NCBI GenBank assembly: GCA_903882745.1
Contig: CAIRYG010000011.1
Span: forward strand, 248,001-312,000
DNA: 64,000 nt
Source: an uncultured Gemmatimonadota bacterium
Lineage (GTDB): Bacteria; Gemmatimonadota; Gemmatimonadetes; Gemmatimonadales; Gemmatimonadaceae
Direction of reading: 5' to 3'
Part shown: positions 33,761 through 45,450 of the stretch, in pieces
How the letters are laid out: the number at the start of each line of letters is the position of its first letter
Numbering within the stretch: the stretch's first letter is position 1
The notes under the pieces: model-generated
Databases searched by the model: none
What the model saw: the letters and a program-made list of their open reading frames with translations, nothing else
Told to the model about the DNA's origin: nothing
Program-made: the position numbers and the translations under genes

Positions 33761-35063
33761 ATGGGACGCACGACCGCGGCAACGGCGCAGGGGCTCGACT
33801 CCACAGGCAATGTCGTGGGCACGGTCCCCGTGACCTACGCCAGCACGGATACGAGCATCGCCCTTGTGAGTACCAGCGGCGCCATCACGGCCCTCTACGA
33901 AGGCACGGTCACCATTCGCGCGACCTCTGGCGGCACGACCGGCGAGACCACCCTTCGGGTACTCCTCGACCCGACCGTCGCCGCTGCCTACTGGCGTCGC
34001 ACACCGAACGCGGTGCCGGACCTGAGCCCCTACTTCAGCGCCGTCGGAGATGTTGGCATCATCCCACTCGGCGCCGACGTGAACCGCGATGGCAAAAATG
34101 ATTTCATCCTGTACCTCTGGCATCCGCGGACCAAGACCGAGCAACTGCTCCTACCCGCTCTGGGCCGGTGCGGAGTCGCATGGTCGTGCTCCTCGCGAAT
34201 GCCAACGGCACCTTTCGCGACGGAACGCTGGCCACCATGGGAACCCCGGACGTCGATCTTGGCGGTGCGGTGGGTCGCAATGTGCGCGCTTACGATCTGA
34301 ACGGCGACGGTTCCGTCGATTGGATTTACGCGCTGAACAAAGAAGATGGACGCACCTGCATCCAAGGGATCGCCGGCTGTGCGAACTGGGGCGCGCAGAG
34401 TGCGGCGATCCTCTCGCAAGGCAATGGCAAATATCGCGCGGTTCTCTTTGGCGATTCGGTCTACCACCACTCCTTGGCGGTGGTCCCTGGCACTGGTGAT
34501 GCGGACATTCTCTTGGGGCCGGCCGAACAACTGTCCTTCGCCAACGGCACCATCTACCCGATCGCGCTCTCCACTCGGCGCGGTTCGGGGCCGTGGACCA
34601 CGGTCGATTCGCTGCTGCCGAGTGAGACCTTTACGATGGTGGACTGGATTGGGTGGAAGGAGTTGGGATGACCGGTGTGCAGCAGTTGTTGCTGTTCGAC
34701 GTGAGCCACGACAAGCTGGAGCGGCTCTCGGTGATCGACGGGGCAATGACGGCGCCGGGCGATGTGCATTGCCGAGATGTGAATGGCGATGGCTACGATG
34801 ACTTGGTGGCAGACGGGATTGGGGACGGGGTGCGTCCGATTGTGTTTCTGAACAACCATGCCGGTCGGCTGGTGCGAGTGCCGGACAGCGTCTTTCCTCC
34901 GAACCCCAGTGATGGGAGTGGAGGGTGGCAGAGCTATTTCCTGGATATTGACGGCGACGGGATTGAGGATCTGCTGTATTTCCCGCGCGCCTCGTGCGAC
35001 GGCCGAGCCGCCTGTGCAAACTTTCCGGTGTACAAGGGTCGGCGCCCGCTCCGAATCCCGTGA
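33761..35063 (+). pseudogene. Ig (Big_2)/FG-GAP protein, truncated and frameshifted
   Basis: Three successive frames encode one protein. 33761-~34166 gives a Big_2 domain (TYASTDTSIALVSTSGAITA) and GADVNRDGKNDFILYLW. ~34168-34671 gives VVLLANANGTF and YDLNGDGSVDWIYAL. ~34653-35063 gives GVQQLLLFDV, CRDVNGDGYDDLVAD and FLDIDGDGIEDLLYF. The DxNxDGxxD motifs are calcium-binding FG-GAP/VCBS loops. No signal peptide or complete first Ig strand is present, so the 5' end is also lost. Shifts lie near 34150-34170 and 34655-34670. It is divergent from the SARP gene. Sequencing error could explain one shift but hardly two plus a missing N-terminus. Confidence 0.75.
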
Positions 35064-35073
35064 CGTAGGTCAC
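35060..35073. promoter_or_regulatory. CRP/FNR-like palindrome
   Basis: GTGACGTAGGTCAC has half sites GTGA and TCAC six bases apart, the spacing of CRP-type sites. It overlaps the pseudogene stop and lies 220 bp before the acidic repeat gene, which is rather far. Confidence 0.25.
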
Positions 35074-35292
35074 AGCACGGCAGTGGATCCGGAGCTACGT
35101 TGGCCTGTATATCGCTCGGCAATATCCACGGTTCGGTAACTGTTTTCCCTAGGCCGGCTGTTGGGATTGCGCTTCTGCCCGAGTGCCTGCACTTTAGGGG
35201 GCAGATTCCGACGGACCCCGCTCCGCTAGTTGAAGCACCCTGTACCTCCCCCCCCAGAACCTACCGCACGGTAACAGAACAGGAGATAGACG

Positions 35293-35556
35293 ATGAGCCC
35301 GTCAGATCAAGATTCGTTGGATTCCGGTGTAGATTCCGCCGTCGATTCGGGCGTAGACTCGGCTGCGGATTCGGGCGTGGATTCCGCTGCTGATAGCGGC
35401 GTCGATTCGGCCGTGGATTCGGGCGTAGACTCCGCTGCGGATTCGGGTGTGGATTCGGCTGCTGATAGCGGCGTCGATTCGGCCGCGGATTCGGCTTCTG
35501 ATTCCGCCGCTGATGCCGAAGCGGACGACGAAGACGACGACAGCGACGACGACTGA
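35293..35556 (+). CDS. Acidic repeat protein (DSGVDSAA repeats)
   Basis: An 87-residue protein with a good ribosome site (AGGAGA 6 bases before the ATG) and its own terminator. Residues ~9-68 are an eight-residue repeat, D-S-G-V-D-S-A-(A/V), ending in an Asp/Glu-only tail. It contains no Lys or Arg after the N-terminus, so the charge is extremely negative and the chain is probably disordered. There is no signal peptide. I do not recognise a family; it could bind cations or basic proteins, or be an entropic spacer. Codons for the repeated Asp, Ser and Val vary, so the protein repeat is under more constraint than the DNA repeat. Confidence 0.7.
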   Translation: MSPSDQDSLDSGVDSAVDSGVDSAADSGVDSAADSGVDSAVDSGVDSAADSGVDSAADSGVDSAADSASDSAADAEADDEDDDSDDD

Positions 35557-35575
35557 GCCTGTCGTTGAGGAAGTG

Positions 35576-35617
35576 AACGGAGCGTCCACGTGGATACGTG
35601 GACGCTCCGTTTTCTTA
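35576..35617 (+). terminator. Terminator of the acidic repeat gene
   Basis: AACGGAGCGTCCACG (35576-35590) pairs perfectly with CGTGGACGCTCCGTT (35597-35611); loop TGGATA, then TTCTT. Confidence 0.88.
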
Positions 35618-35680
35618 CCGTATTCGTTTATGCGGTGTGCACACCAAGCAACTCGCCAGTGCGGTCGCCGAGCCCCCCCC

Positions 35681-35716
35681 CAAACGCACAAACGGCACCC
35701 CTACCGGGGTGCCGTT
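35681..35716 (-). terminator. Terminator of the elongator tRNA-Met
   Basis: AACGGCACCCC (35691-35701) and GGGGTGCCGTT (35706-35716) form an 11 bp stem with a TACC loop. On the minus strand TGTGCGTTTGG follows. Confidence 0.7.
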
Positions 35717-35740
35717 GTACGTCCTGAAATCGTGATCTAG

Positions 35741-35814
35741 TAGCTGGGGAGGGACTCGAACCCTCGACCCCGGCATTATGAGTGCCGTGCTCTAACCAGC
35801 TGAGCTACCCAGCC
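35741..35814 (-). tRNA. tRNA-Met (CAT), elongator
   Basis: A 74-base cloverleaf on the minus strand starting GGCTGGGTAGCTCAGC. The anticodon loop is CTCATAA, the T-arm is GAGGG-TTCGAGT-CCCTC, and the discriminator is A. The first acceptor pair is G-U. The body, with TGGTTAGAGCAC and CTCATAATG, matches elongator tRNA-Met closely. CCA is not encoded. Confidence 0.93.
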
Positions 35815-35859
35815 ATACCCGCCTGCTCCTACACGCCTGCAATACCCCCACAGCCTCGG

Positions 35860-35897
35860 AAAATAACAACGGCCGGCCCCTTTCGGAACCGGCCGTT
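35860..35897 (-). terminator. Terminator of the initiator tRNA
   Basis: AACGGCCGG (35868-35876) and CCGGCCGTT (35889-35897) form a 9 bp stem with a structured loop. On the minus strand GTTATTTT follows. Confidence 0.8.
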
Positions 35898-35917
35898 GCC
35901 AGCTTTCGCTGAATCTA

Positions 35918-35991
<74 letters not shown>

Positions 35992-36043
35992 TCGATTCCC
36001 TAATAGTAGCCGCTGCACACGCAATTACAAGCGGTCAACAGCC

Positions 36044-36340
36044 CTACGGACGCTTTTTCTCCACTTTCCCCACACTGTCCGCCCCATAAAAACGGTACAG
36101 CACCTCCTTCCCACCCCGAACCATCCCAAACTCCTCGCGCGCGATACGCTCCTGCTCCGCTGAACTGGTGTCCAACATCAGCTTCCGAGCCTTCAGCGCC
36201 GCCACATCCCGCTGCAACGAGTCCACACTGCTCCGCGTCCGCGCCAACTTCGCACGCGCCGTAAACAAATCTGTCGTCCCCCACTCACCACCCTGCACCG
36301 CAAAGGCGATCGCGGCAAACAACACCGCCGCAATCACCAC
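36044..36340 (-). CDS. ftsB: FtsB/DivIC-like septum formation protein
   Basis: About 98 residues: a short cytoplasmic start, one membrane helix (VVIAAVLFAAIAFAVQ), then a coiled coil with heptads (ARAKLARTRSSVDSLQRDVA, then ALKARKLM) and a C-terminal segment REEFGMVRGGKEVLYRF. The phrase REEFGMVRxGE/KxVYRF is characteristic of FtsB/DivIC division proteins. GTG 36340 has GGAG upstream and is preferred; TTG 36376 is possible and would overlap eno. It lies 22 bp after eno on the same strand, a common neighbour pair in bacteria. Confidence 0.8.
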   Translation of the reverse strand: MVIAAVLFAAIAFAVQGGEWGTTDLFTARAKLARTRSSVDSLQRDVAALKARKLMLDTSSAEQERIAREEFGMVRGGKEVLYRFYGADSVGKVEKKRP

Positions 36341-36362
36341 ACGGGTCAGAATGCTCCGAACG

Positions 36363-38495
<2,133 letters not shown>

Positions 38496-38499
<4 letters not shown>

Positions 38500-39446
38500 G
38501 TGCGAAAATGATCGTGCCCCGTAGGGGGCGTTATTACGCGACCGTCGTAGAGAACAATCACATCAGGCCCCGTGGCGGGCGCAATCTCTACGCGCCCCAC
38601 CGCCGTGAGCGGCACACCAAACTCGCGCGCAAACCGGTCGGTGTCGAGCGACGCCGGACCGGTGACCACCAACTCATACTCTTCCCCGCTGCTCGCCCCC
38701 TCAACTTCCGTCACACCATCCACGAGCGTGAGTTGATCTAAATCCAGCACGAGTCGTCGATCGCTCGCTGCCGCAAGGTGCGCGGCATCTGCCACGAGGC
38801 CATCCGAGCAATCCACCGCCGCGGTAGCGCCCTCAGCGGCCAGCCATATGGCTTCACGAATCCGCGGGACCGGATGGGCGAATCGCTGGCGATGCTCCGC
38901 GGCCGGCGTTTCGTCACGCGACAGTGCACGCACGGCCGCCCCAGGGCCACCGAATCGCCCCGTGACGAACACCACCTGCCCGGCGACCGCGCCATCGCGC
39001 CTGAGCAGTTGCTCCGAGCGCGCAGCCCCCAGCACCGTAACTGTGATGGTCAACGTGGCGCCGCTCGTGAGATCGCCACCAATGATGCGCATGCCGGTGG
39101 CGCGCGCGAGCTCCGCCATGCCGTCGGCAAGCTCGAGTGCCTGCGGCCGCCAGGCATCGGGGAGCGTCATAGCGACCGTCATACCGAGCGGCGTGGCCCC
39201 CATCGCGGCGAGATCACTCACCGCGGAGGCAGCGGCGCGATACCCAATTTCCTGCGCGGTCAGCCACTCGCGCTTGAAGTGCACGAACTCCACCGAGCTA
39301 TCGGTGCTCACCACCAACTTCTCGCCGGCGGGCACATCAACAATGGCCGCGTCGTCGCCCGTGCCCTCGGCGAGCGTGCCCCAGCGCGCAAGCAATGCGC
39401 GCACCAAGTCGAACTCAGAGCCGGGGCCCAAGGTGATGTGCGCCAT
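38496..39446 (-). CDS. thiL: Thiamine-monophosphate kinase
   Basis: Phosphorylates thiamine monophosphate to thiamine pyrophosphate, the active cofactor and ligand of the riboswitch at 12.3 kb. The 316-residue protein has the PurM-like fold motifs: GDDAAIVDV near residue 30, STDSSVEFVHF, the SAVSDLAAMGATPLGMTVAM block, IIGGDLTSG, and VDCSDGLVADAAHLA. Its start overlaps the nnr stop by one base, and its stop overlaps plsC by 4 bp. No riboswitch is seen near this gene, so it is probably expressed with the housekeeping operon. Confidence 0.95.
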
Positions 39447-41017
39447 TAGGGCACCGCAGGGAGTTCAGCGAGTACGGCATCGCCGTCCACGACGTCGAGG
39501 TGGCGCGTCGCGTGCGGCCAAGCGTCGGAGAGTGCGTGGATCACGTCGTCGAGCGTCACACCGCGCACGCGCCCCGCGCCGGCAATCTCCGCGGCTCGTC
39601 CATGCACCCACGCGCCGCAACTCGCCGCCACAAGCGCGTGCTCAGTCTGCGCGAGGAGCGTAGCCACAATGCCGCCGAGTACGTCACCACTTCCGGCGGT
39701 GGCGAGCACGGCAGTGCCCGCGGCGACCACCTGTGTGGTCGCACCGTCGCTCACGACGGTGGGAACACCCTTGAGGAGCACGGTGGCGCCGGTGCTCCGC
39801 GCGGTTTCGCCCGCAATCTCGAAGCGGCGCGAGTGGACGTCGCCCGGGCTCACACCCGCAAGCCGAGCCAGTTCCACCGGGTGTGGCGTGAGCACCACCG
39901 CGCGGGCGCCCTCTGACTCGATAGCCGTGCGCAGGGCGTGCACACGCCCCGCGTACGCGTTGAGGGCGTCGGCATCAAGCACCACGGGGCCGCGGAAGGT
40001 GGCGAGCACGCGGGCCGCGAGCTCCTGCGCGGTCGCAGATGTGCCAAGGCCGGGGCCGATGAGCATCACATCGGCGTAGTCGCAGAGCGCAGCGAGCTCC
40101 GCCGCATTGCCCGTAGGCCAGGCCACTGCCGTAGCCACGGGCTCAGCGGCCTGCACGGCGTTGAGGCTCTCGGGGGCGACGCACAGCCTGACCATTCCAA
40201 TGCCACTGCGCGCGGCACCGCGCGCGGCGAGGACTACCGCGCCCGCCATGCCGGGGGCACCGCCAATAATCACCAAGCGCTTGCGCACCCCTTTGTGTGC
40301 CTGGGCGCTGATCCGCGGTACGAGCGCTTCCACCGCGGGCGACGTCACGAGCTGCGGCAATCGCTCCGCCTCGGACACATCGGCCACGCCGATGTCGACC
40401 GCCACAATGACTCCACAGAAGTCGCGATGCGCGAGCAGCCCGCGCTTGACGGTGCCAAAGGTGATCGTGAGATCGGCCCGCACGCACGCCCCTGGCGCGG
40501 CACCGGTGGTGGCATCGAGCCCACTGGGGACATCGAGCGCGACAACACTTGCCCCCGCCGCACGATGTGCGGCGACCCGCGCGATTGCCGCTGCGACGGG
40601 CTCCCGCGGAGCCCCCGCGGTGCCGGTGCCGAGGAGGGCGTCAACCACAATCGCCGGCGCAACGACAACGTCCGACACGTCACCCCCGTGCGACACATCA
40701 GCGCGCGCCGCGAGATACGACGCGCGCGCAGCGATACCGTCAGCCGTTCGCATTGCGCCACATTCCGCAACCTGAACCTGACACCCCGCCTGGTGCAGCG
40801 CGAGCGCCACAACCCAGCCGTCCCCGCCATTGTTGCCGGGCCCCACGTAGATCATCGCGCCGTCGGTCAGCACCTCGGCAAAGCGATCAAGAATCAGCGC
40901 GGCTGCGTGACGCCCCGCACGGTCCATCAGCGCACTCGACGCGACGCCGGACGCAATCGTCGCGGCATCCAGTGCAGCGGCCTGCGCCGCGGTGGTCACA
41001 CGTGCGAGGGTCGGCAT
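39446..41017 (-). CDS. nnr: Bifunctional NAD(P)H-hydrate epimerase/dehydratase
   Basis: Repairs hydrated NAD(P)H: the N-terminal YjeF domain epimerises NAD(P)HX and the C-terminal ribokinase-like domain dehydrates it using ADP. Of 523 residues, the first ~215 include GPGNNGGDGWVVALALHQAG and VALDVPSGLDATTG; the C-terminal half has KRLVIIGGAPGMAGAVVLA, GPGLGTS, a VVLDADALNAY segment, LTPHPVELARLAG and ATAGSGDVLGGIVATLLAQ. ATG 41017 matches the family start; 34 upstream in-frame codons are not homologous. One-base overlap with thiL. Confidence 0.95.
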   Translation of the reverse strand: MPTLARVTTAAQAAALDAATIASGVASSALMDRAGRHAAALILDRFAEVLTDGAMIYVGPGNNGGDGWVVALALHQAGCQVQVAECGAMRTADGIAARASYLAARADVSHGGDVSDVVVAPAIVVDALLGTGTAGAPREPVAAAIARVAAHRAAGASVVALDVPSGLDATTGAAPGACVRADLTITFGTVKRGLLAHRDFCGVIVAVDIGVADVSEAERLPQLVTSPAVEALVPRISAQAHKGVRKRLVIIGGAPGMAGAVVLAARGAARSGIGMVRLCVAPESLNAVQAAEPVATAVAWPTGNAAELAALCDYADVMLIGPGLGTSATAQELAARVLATFRGPVVLDADALNAYAGRVHALRTAIESEGARAVVLTPHPVELARLAGVSPGDVHSRRFEIAGETARSTGATVLLKGVPTVVSDGATTQVVAAGTAVLATAGSGDVLGGIVATLLAQTEHALVAASCGAWVHGRAAEIAGAGRVRGVTLDDVIHALSDAWPHATRHLDVVDGDAVLAELPAVP

Positions 41018-41048
41018 CACAGTCACGGGCCCACGAGCGGCTCCGCCC

Positions 41049-41441
41049 TCAGGCGGAGACAGAGGGATTCCACGGATAGTTCTGGTCGAACGCCTCAGCG
41101 AAGTCGTAGACGCCAACAAAATCTTCCTTCGAATCCTGCGGCTGACTCATCAACAGCCCCAACTCCACCAGCGTGAAGACCACGTCGCCAATATTCTCCG
41201 TGCTCCGCAGCCCCCAGTGTTCCAGCACCATCCGCGCAATGACGCCATAGCGCTGCATGGCCAAGTCGCGACACGCCACCGCCAACTCAGCCCCCGTGAT
41301 ATGCCGACGCTCCGGGAGACGCTGCTGGCAGAGCTCCAGCGCTGCCAGCACAAATAGATACGCCTGTTCGTCGAACCGCGGCTCCTTGAGCCGGATCCGA
41401 TCCATCACGCCATCGCGAAAGGCAAGCTCAGGAGCACTCAT
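41049..41441 (-). CDS. Minf_1886-family protein, unknown function
   Basis: A 130-residue soluble protein containing FDEQAYLFVLAALELCQQ, RHITGAELAVACRDLAMQRY and VLEHWGLRSTENIGDVVFTL, the pattern of the family named after Minf_1886. The mechanism is unknown. It sits 6 bp after glyA and 31 bp before nnr, inside the long housekeeping operon. Confidence 0.82.
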   Translation of the reverse strand: MSAPELAFRDGVMDRIRLKEPRFDEQAYLFVLAALELCQQRLPERRHITGAELAVACRDLAMQRYGVIARMVLEHWGLRSTENIGDVVFTLVELGLLMSQPQDSKEDFVGVYDFAEAFDQNYPWNPSVSA

Positions 41442-41447
41442 CGATCG

Positions 41448-42722
41448 TTAGCGCTCCGGATACAGCGGAAACGCGTTCGTCAGCGCCTTCACGTCGGCCT
41501 TCACCGCCGCATGCACGGCGGCATCGTCCGGCGCCGACAGCACGCGGTCAATCAACCCGGCTATCGTCGCCATGTCGGCTTCCTTCATGCCACGCGTGGT
41601 GACCGCCGGCGTCCCAATGCGAATGCCACTGGTAATAAAGGGCGACTGCGTCTCGCGCGGCACGGTGTTCTTGTTCACCGTAATGCCGGCCTTGTCGAGC
41701 GCCTGCTCGGCGACCTTCCCCGTGAGTCCCTTGGTGCGGAGATCCACGAGCATCAGGTGATTATCCGTGCCGCCACTCACCACGAGGTACCCGCGGTCGA
41801 TCATCGCCGCCGCCAGTGCACGCGCATTCCGCACAATCTGCGCGCAATACTCCGTGAACGCAGGCTCCAGCGCTTCCTTGAACGCCACCGCCTTCCCGGC
41901 GATCACGTGCTCGAGCGGGCCGCCCTGCGAGCCCGGGAACACCGCCTTGTCGATCGCCTTGGCATGTTCGGCCTTGCACAGAATCAAGCCGCCACGCGGA
42001 CCGCGCAGCGTCTTATGCGTGGTCGTCGTGACCACATCGGCGAATGGCACCGGGTTCGGGTAGGCACCGGTCGCCGCGAGTCCTGCAAAGTGCGCCATGT
42101 CCACCAAGAAGATCGCGCCAACTTCCTTGGCCACACGCGCGAAACGCTCAAAGTCGATCGCCCGTGAGTACGCGCTGTAGCCCGCGATAATCATCCGGGG
42201 CTTCTTCTCGCGCGCCAGCGACTCCATCATCTCGTAGTCAATCAGCCCGTCGTCCTTCACGCCGTAGTGAATGGCGTTGAAGATCAGTCCGGAAAAGTTC
42301 ACCGGCGAACCGTGCGTCAGATGCCCGCCCTGCGAGAGGTCGAGCCCAAGCACGGTGTCGCCAGGCTTCAGGAACGCCAAGTACACGGCAAAGTTCGCCG
42401 ACGCCCCCGAATGCGGCTGCACATTCGCGTGCTCCGCACCGAACAGCTGCTTCACACGGTCAATCGCCAACTGCTCCACCCTGTCCACCACTTCGCAGCC
42501 GCCGTAATAGCGCTTTCCCGGCAGTCCTTCGGCGTACTTGTTGGTGAGCGCTGATCCTGTGGCTTCCATCACCGCCGGCGACACAAAGTTTTCGCTGGCG
42601 ATCAGCTCGAGCCCGTCACTCTGGCGCGCGATCTCTTCGGAGATGAGGTGCGCAACTTCGGGATCTGTCTGCTTGAGGGCCGTTCCCGGCTGCGCACGGT
42701 CCCACGCGGGCCATCCACTCAT
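41448..42722 (-). CDS. glyA: Serine hydroxymethyltransferase
   Basis: PLP enzyme that interconverts serine and glycine with tetrahydrofolate, feeding one-carbon units to purine synthesis (purN and purH lie on the other side of the window). At 424 residues it shows [46 protein letters not shown] and the PLP lysine K237 in [16 protein letters not shown]. The start overlaps the rpiB stop by 4 bp. An in-frame N-terminal extension of ~15 residues relative to E. coli ([13 protein letters not shown]) is retained. Confidence 0.97.
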   Translation of the reverse strand: MSGWPAWDRAQPGTALKQTDPEVAHLISEEIARQSDGLELIASENFVSPAVMEATGSALTNKYAEGLPGKRYYGGCEVVDRVEQLAIDRVKQLFGAEHANVQPHSGASANFAVYLAFLKPGDTVLGLDLSQGGHLTHGSPVNFSGLIFNAIHYGVKDDGLIDYEMMESLAREKKPRMIIAGYSAYSRAIDFERFARVAKEVGAIFLVDMAHFAGLAATGAYPNPVPFADVVTTTTHKTLRGPRGGLILCKAEHAKAIDKAVFPGSQGGPLEHVIAGKAVAFKEALEPAFTEYCAQIVRNARALAAAMIDRGYLVVSGGTDNHLMLVDLRTKGLTGKVAEQALDKAGITVNKNTVPRETQSPFITSGIRIGTPAVTTRGMKEADMATIAGLIDRVLSAPDDAAVHAAVKADVKALTNAFPLYPER

Positions 42723-43165
42723 GACGCCTCCGGTAGTTCGATCTTTTCAACGCGCCGTTCGTGGCGCCCACCCTCGAAAGGCGTCTCCAACCACGCCTTC
42801 AACGTTGCAATCGCATCTTCTTCCGAGATGAAGCGCGCCGGCAAGACGAGCACGTTCGCGTTGTTGTGCTGACGCGCGAGCGCGGCAATTTCCGGCGTCC
42901 ACGCCACCGCCGCCCGCACATGCGGGTGGCGATTGGCGGCGTACGACATACCCAACCCGGTCCCGCAGAGCAGCACCCCGCGCGCGGCCTCGCCCGTCTC
43001 TACCGCGTGGGCCACCGGATGCGCGTAGTCCGCGTAATCGGTGGATGCGGCAGAATGCGTGCCCATGTCCTGCACCTCGAAGCCGAGGCGCGCGAGCGCC
43101 TCCACAATCTTTCCCTTCATTTCGAAGCCGGCGTGGTCAGCGCCAATCGGGATGCGCTCAGCCAT
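42719..43165 (-). CDS. rpiB: Ribose-5-phosphate isomerase B
   Basis: Interconverts ribose-5-phosphate and ribulose-5-phosphate in the pentose phosphate pathway. A 148-residue protein of the RpiB/LacAB fold: [14 protein letters not shown] at the N-terminus, [20 protein letters not shown], the anion-hole motif with catalytic Cys in [17 protein letters not shown], and [14 protein letters not shown]. The start directly follows the amino-acid dehydrogenase stop (no gap), and the stop overlaps glyA. Confidence 0.96.
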   Translation of the reverse strand: MAERIPIGADHAGFEMKGKIVEALARLGFEVQDMGTHSAASTDYADYAHPVAHAVETGEAARGVLLCGTGLGMSYAANRHPHVRAAVAWTPEIAALARQHNNANVLVLPARFISEEDAIATLKAWLETPFEGGRHERRVEKIELPEAS

Positions 43166-44242
43166 TTAGCCCTTCCGCGGCCACTGCGGCCAGGTGCGGA
43201 CCATGCCCTTCACCGACGCAATACGCGCTTCGGCGAGCTTGTCCGCGGCTTCGAAGGTCGGAATCGACTGCTCCTTCGCAATCTTGTACACGCCGAGAAT
43301 CGTGTCGAAAATCTCGTCCGCCTTGTGCAGCGCGCGCTCACGCGTCCAGCCGGCGAGCTCGCTGTACACGTTGATCACGCCACCCGCGTTCGCCACAAAG
43401 TCTGGCGCGTACATGATGCCGCGCGACTCGAGCGCCTCGCCATGCTTGCGAGCTTCGAGCAACACATTGTTAGCGCCGCCGCAGACGATCTCGACCTTGA
43501 GCATCGGGATCGTCTCGTCGTTGATGATCGCACCGAGTGCGCAGGGAGCAAAGATATCGGCCTTGGCGCTGTAGATCTCGTTGCCATCCACCACCTTGGC
43601 GCCAGTCGCGTCCACCACGGCCTTGATCTTATCGGCACGGATGTCGCTCACAATCAGCTTTGCGCCTACCGCGTGCAGTTCCTTGGCCAAATAGGTGCCA
43701 ACGTTGCCGCACCCCTGGATCGTCACGGTCTTGCCATTCAGGTCCGACGAGCCCCACCGCGCCTGCGCCGAGGCCTGGATCGAACGAAACACACCGCGCG
43801 CGGTGACCGGCGAGGGATCACCCGACTTGGTCGCGAGTCCGGCGACGTAGTCCGTCTCCATGTGCACGTAGTCCATGTCGCCCGTGCTCGTGCCAACATC
43901 TTCGGCCGTCACATAGCGCCCACCGAGCGACTCCACAAAGCGACCGTGCGCACGGAAAATCATTTCGCGATTCGCCGTGCGGTTGTCACCCATGATCACC
44001 GCTTTGCCGCCGCCGAGGTTCAGGCCGGCCACGGCGTTCTTGTAGCTCATGCCGCGCGAGAGACGCAGCGCATCGGTCATCGCCTCGTCGTCGTTGGCAT
44101 AGCTCCAGAAGCGCGTGCCGCCGAGGGCCGGTCCGAGGGTCGTGTCGTGAATGGCGATAATGCCGCGGTAGCCGGAGGCTTTGTCGTAGCAGCAGACGAC
44201 CTGCTCGTGCCCGAGGGATTCCAGCGTATCGAAGAGCTTCAT
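43166..44242 (-). CDS. Leu/Phe/Val-type amino-acid dehydrogenase
   Basis: A 358-residue NAD-dependent dehydrogenase that oxidatively deaminates branched-chain or aromatic amino acids. The N-terminal domain has GPALGGTRFW and the catalytic lysine region GLNLGGGKAVIMGD; the Rossmann domain has VTIQGCGNVGTYLAKEL, and APDFVANAGGVINV follows. The length and GGTRFWSY fit the leucine/valine/phenylalanine branch rather than glutamate dehydrogenases. The neighbours (acyl-CoA and hydroxyacyl-CoA dehydrogenases, thiolase) suggest breakdown of branched-chain amino acids; the exact substrate is not decided. Confidence 0.92.
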   Translation of the reverse strand: MKLFDTLESLGHEQVVCCYDKASGYRGIIAIHDTTLGPALGGTRFWSYANDDEAMTDALRLSRGMSYKNAVAGLNLGGGKAVIMGDNRTANREMIFRAHGRFVESLGGRYVTAEDVGTSTGDMDYVHMETDYVAGLATKSGDPSPVTARGVFRSIQASAQARWGSSDLNGKTVTIQGCGNVGTYLAKELHAVGAKLIVSDIRADKIKAVVDATGAKVVDGNEIYSAKADIFAPCALGAIINDETIPMLKVEIVCGGANNVLLEARKHGEALESRGIMYAPDFVANAGGVINVYSELAGWTRERALHKADEIFDTILGVYKIAKEQSIPTFEAADKLAEARIASVKGMVRTWPQWPRKG

Positions 44243-44288
44243 AAGTCAGATATGGTAAAGAGGATGGGGCGTACGCTGCGTGCTGCGG

Positions 44289-45443
44289 TTACTTCCCGAG
44301 CGAACGGCCGATCACGATGCGCTGAATCTCGGACGTGCCCTCGTAGATCTCGGTGACCTTTGCGTCGCGGAACAAGCGCTCCACCGGATAATCCTTGGTG
44401 TAGCCATAGCCACCGAACACCTGGATCGCCTGGGTGGTCACCCACATGGCGGTCTCACTGGCAAACAGTTTGCACATGGACGCCTCTGGCCCCACCGCCT
44501 CGCCACGATCCTTTGCCGCGGCGACGGTATGCAACAGCGCACGCGCGGCGGTCACGCGGGTGGCCATGTCGGCGAGCTTGAACTGAATGCCTTGGAACTC
44601 GCGGATCGGCGTGCCGAACTGCTGCCGTTCGCCCGCGTATGCGATGCTGGCATCGAGTGCGGCCTGCGCAATCCCGATGGCCTGCGCCGCGATCCCGAGA
44701 CGCCCATGCTCGAGCGATTGCATGGCATACTGGAATCCCTTCCCTTCCTCGCCCAGCAAGCGATCAGCGGGCACGCGAAGGTTGTCAAACACGAGCTGCA
44801 CCGTGGGGGAGGCGCGCAGCCCCATCTTGTTCTCCTTCTTGCTCACCCCCAAGCCCGGGAGATCGGGGGTAATGATAAAGGTCGAGATCCCCTTCCCACC
44901 ACGCCGATCCTCGGGGGTGTCCGTGCGCGCCATGGCCATAATCACGCCGGCGTTGCCGCCATTCGTGACCCAGGCCTTGGTGCCATTCAAGATGTAATGG
45001 TCGCCGTCGCGCACAGCCTGCGTGCGCAGCGCCGACGCATCGGAGCCAGCCTCTGGCTCCGACAAGGCAAAAGCGCCGAGCATCGTGCCCTGCGCCATCG
45101 GTGCCAAGAACTGCGCCTTTTGCGCGTCGCTCCCAAAGCGCAACAGCATTTGCGTCGGGAGCGAGTTGTGGACGCTGAGGAGCACGGCGGCCGAGGCATC
45201 GGCCTGTGCAATCTCCTCGAGCGCCAGCAGGTACGAGAGGCTGTCGAGGCCGAGTCCACCGTGCGACTCGGGGATCAACATACCGAGGAACCCGAGCGCG
45301 CCGAGTTTTTCGACGAGCGTATCGTCGAACTTCGACTCAGCGTCGAGTTCTGCTGCGCGCGGCGCGATCTCGCGTTGCGCGAACTCGCGCGCCATCGCTT
45401 GGATTTCGCGCTGTTCTGCGGTGAGAGCGGTGAGTGTCGTCAC
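44289..45443 (-). CDS. Acyl-CoA dehydrogenase
   Basis: FAD enzyme introducing the alpha-beta double bond in acyl-CoA. The 384-residue protein begins at GTG 45443, 7 bp after the hydroxyacyl-CoA dehydrogenase stop; upstream in-frame codons lie inside that gene. Motifs: FALSEPEAGSDASALRTQA, ILNGTKAWVTNGGNAGV, QFGTPIREFQGIQFKLADMA, QVFGGYGYTKDYPVERLFRD and the catalytic glutamate in EIYEGTSEIQRIVIGR. This is the short-chain/branched-chain pattern. It works with the adjacent dehydrogenase and thiolase in beta-oxidation or butyryl-CoA metabolism. Confidence 0.96.
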   Translation of the reverse strand: MTTLTALTAEQREIQAMAREFAQREIAPRAAELDAESKFDDTLVEKLGALGFLGMLIPESHGGLGLDSLSYLLALEEIAQADASAAVLLSVHNSLPTQMLLRFGSDAQKAQFLAPMAQGTMLGAFALSEPEAGSDASALRTQAVRDGDHYILNGTKAWVTNGGNAGVIMAMARTDTPEDRRGGKGISTFIITPDLPGLGVSKKENKMGLRASPTVQLVFDNLRVPADRLLGEEGKGFQYAMQSLEHGRLGIAAQAIGIAQAALDASIAYAGERQQFGTPIREFQGIQFKLADMATRVTAARALLHTVAAAKDRGEAVGPEASMCKLFASETAMWVTTQAIQVFGGYGYTKDYPVERLFRDAKVTEIYEGTSEIQRIVIGRSLGK

Positions 45444-45450
45444 GCGTTGC

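Noticed and set aside
35323-35510. Short tandem DNA repeats that could suggest a CRISPR array
   Set aside because: The repeats encode an in-frame octapeptide, have no unique spacers and vary at codon third positions.
35741-35814. CAT tRNA considered as tRNA-Ile2 (lysidine-modified)
   Set aside because: The body sequence, with TGGTTAGAGCAC and CTCATAATG, follows elongator tRNA-Met more closely.
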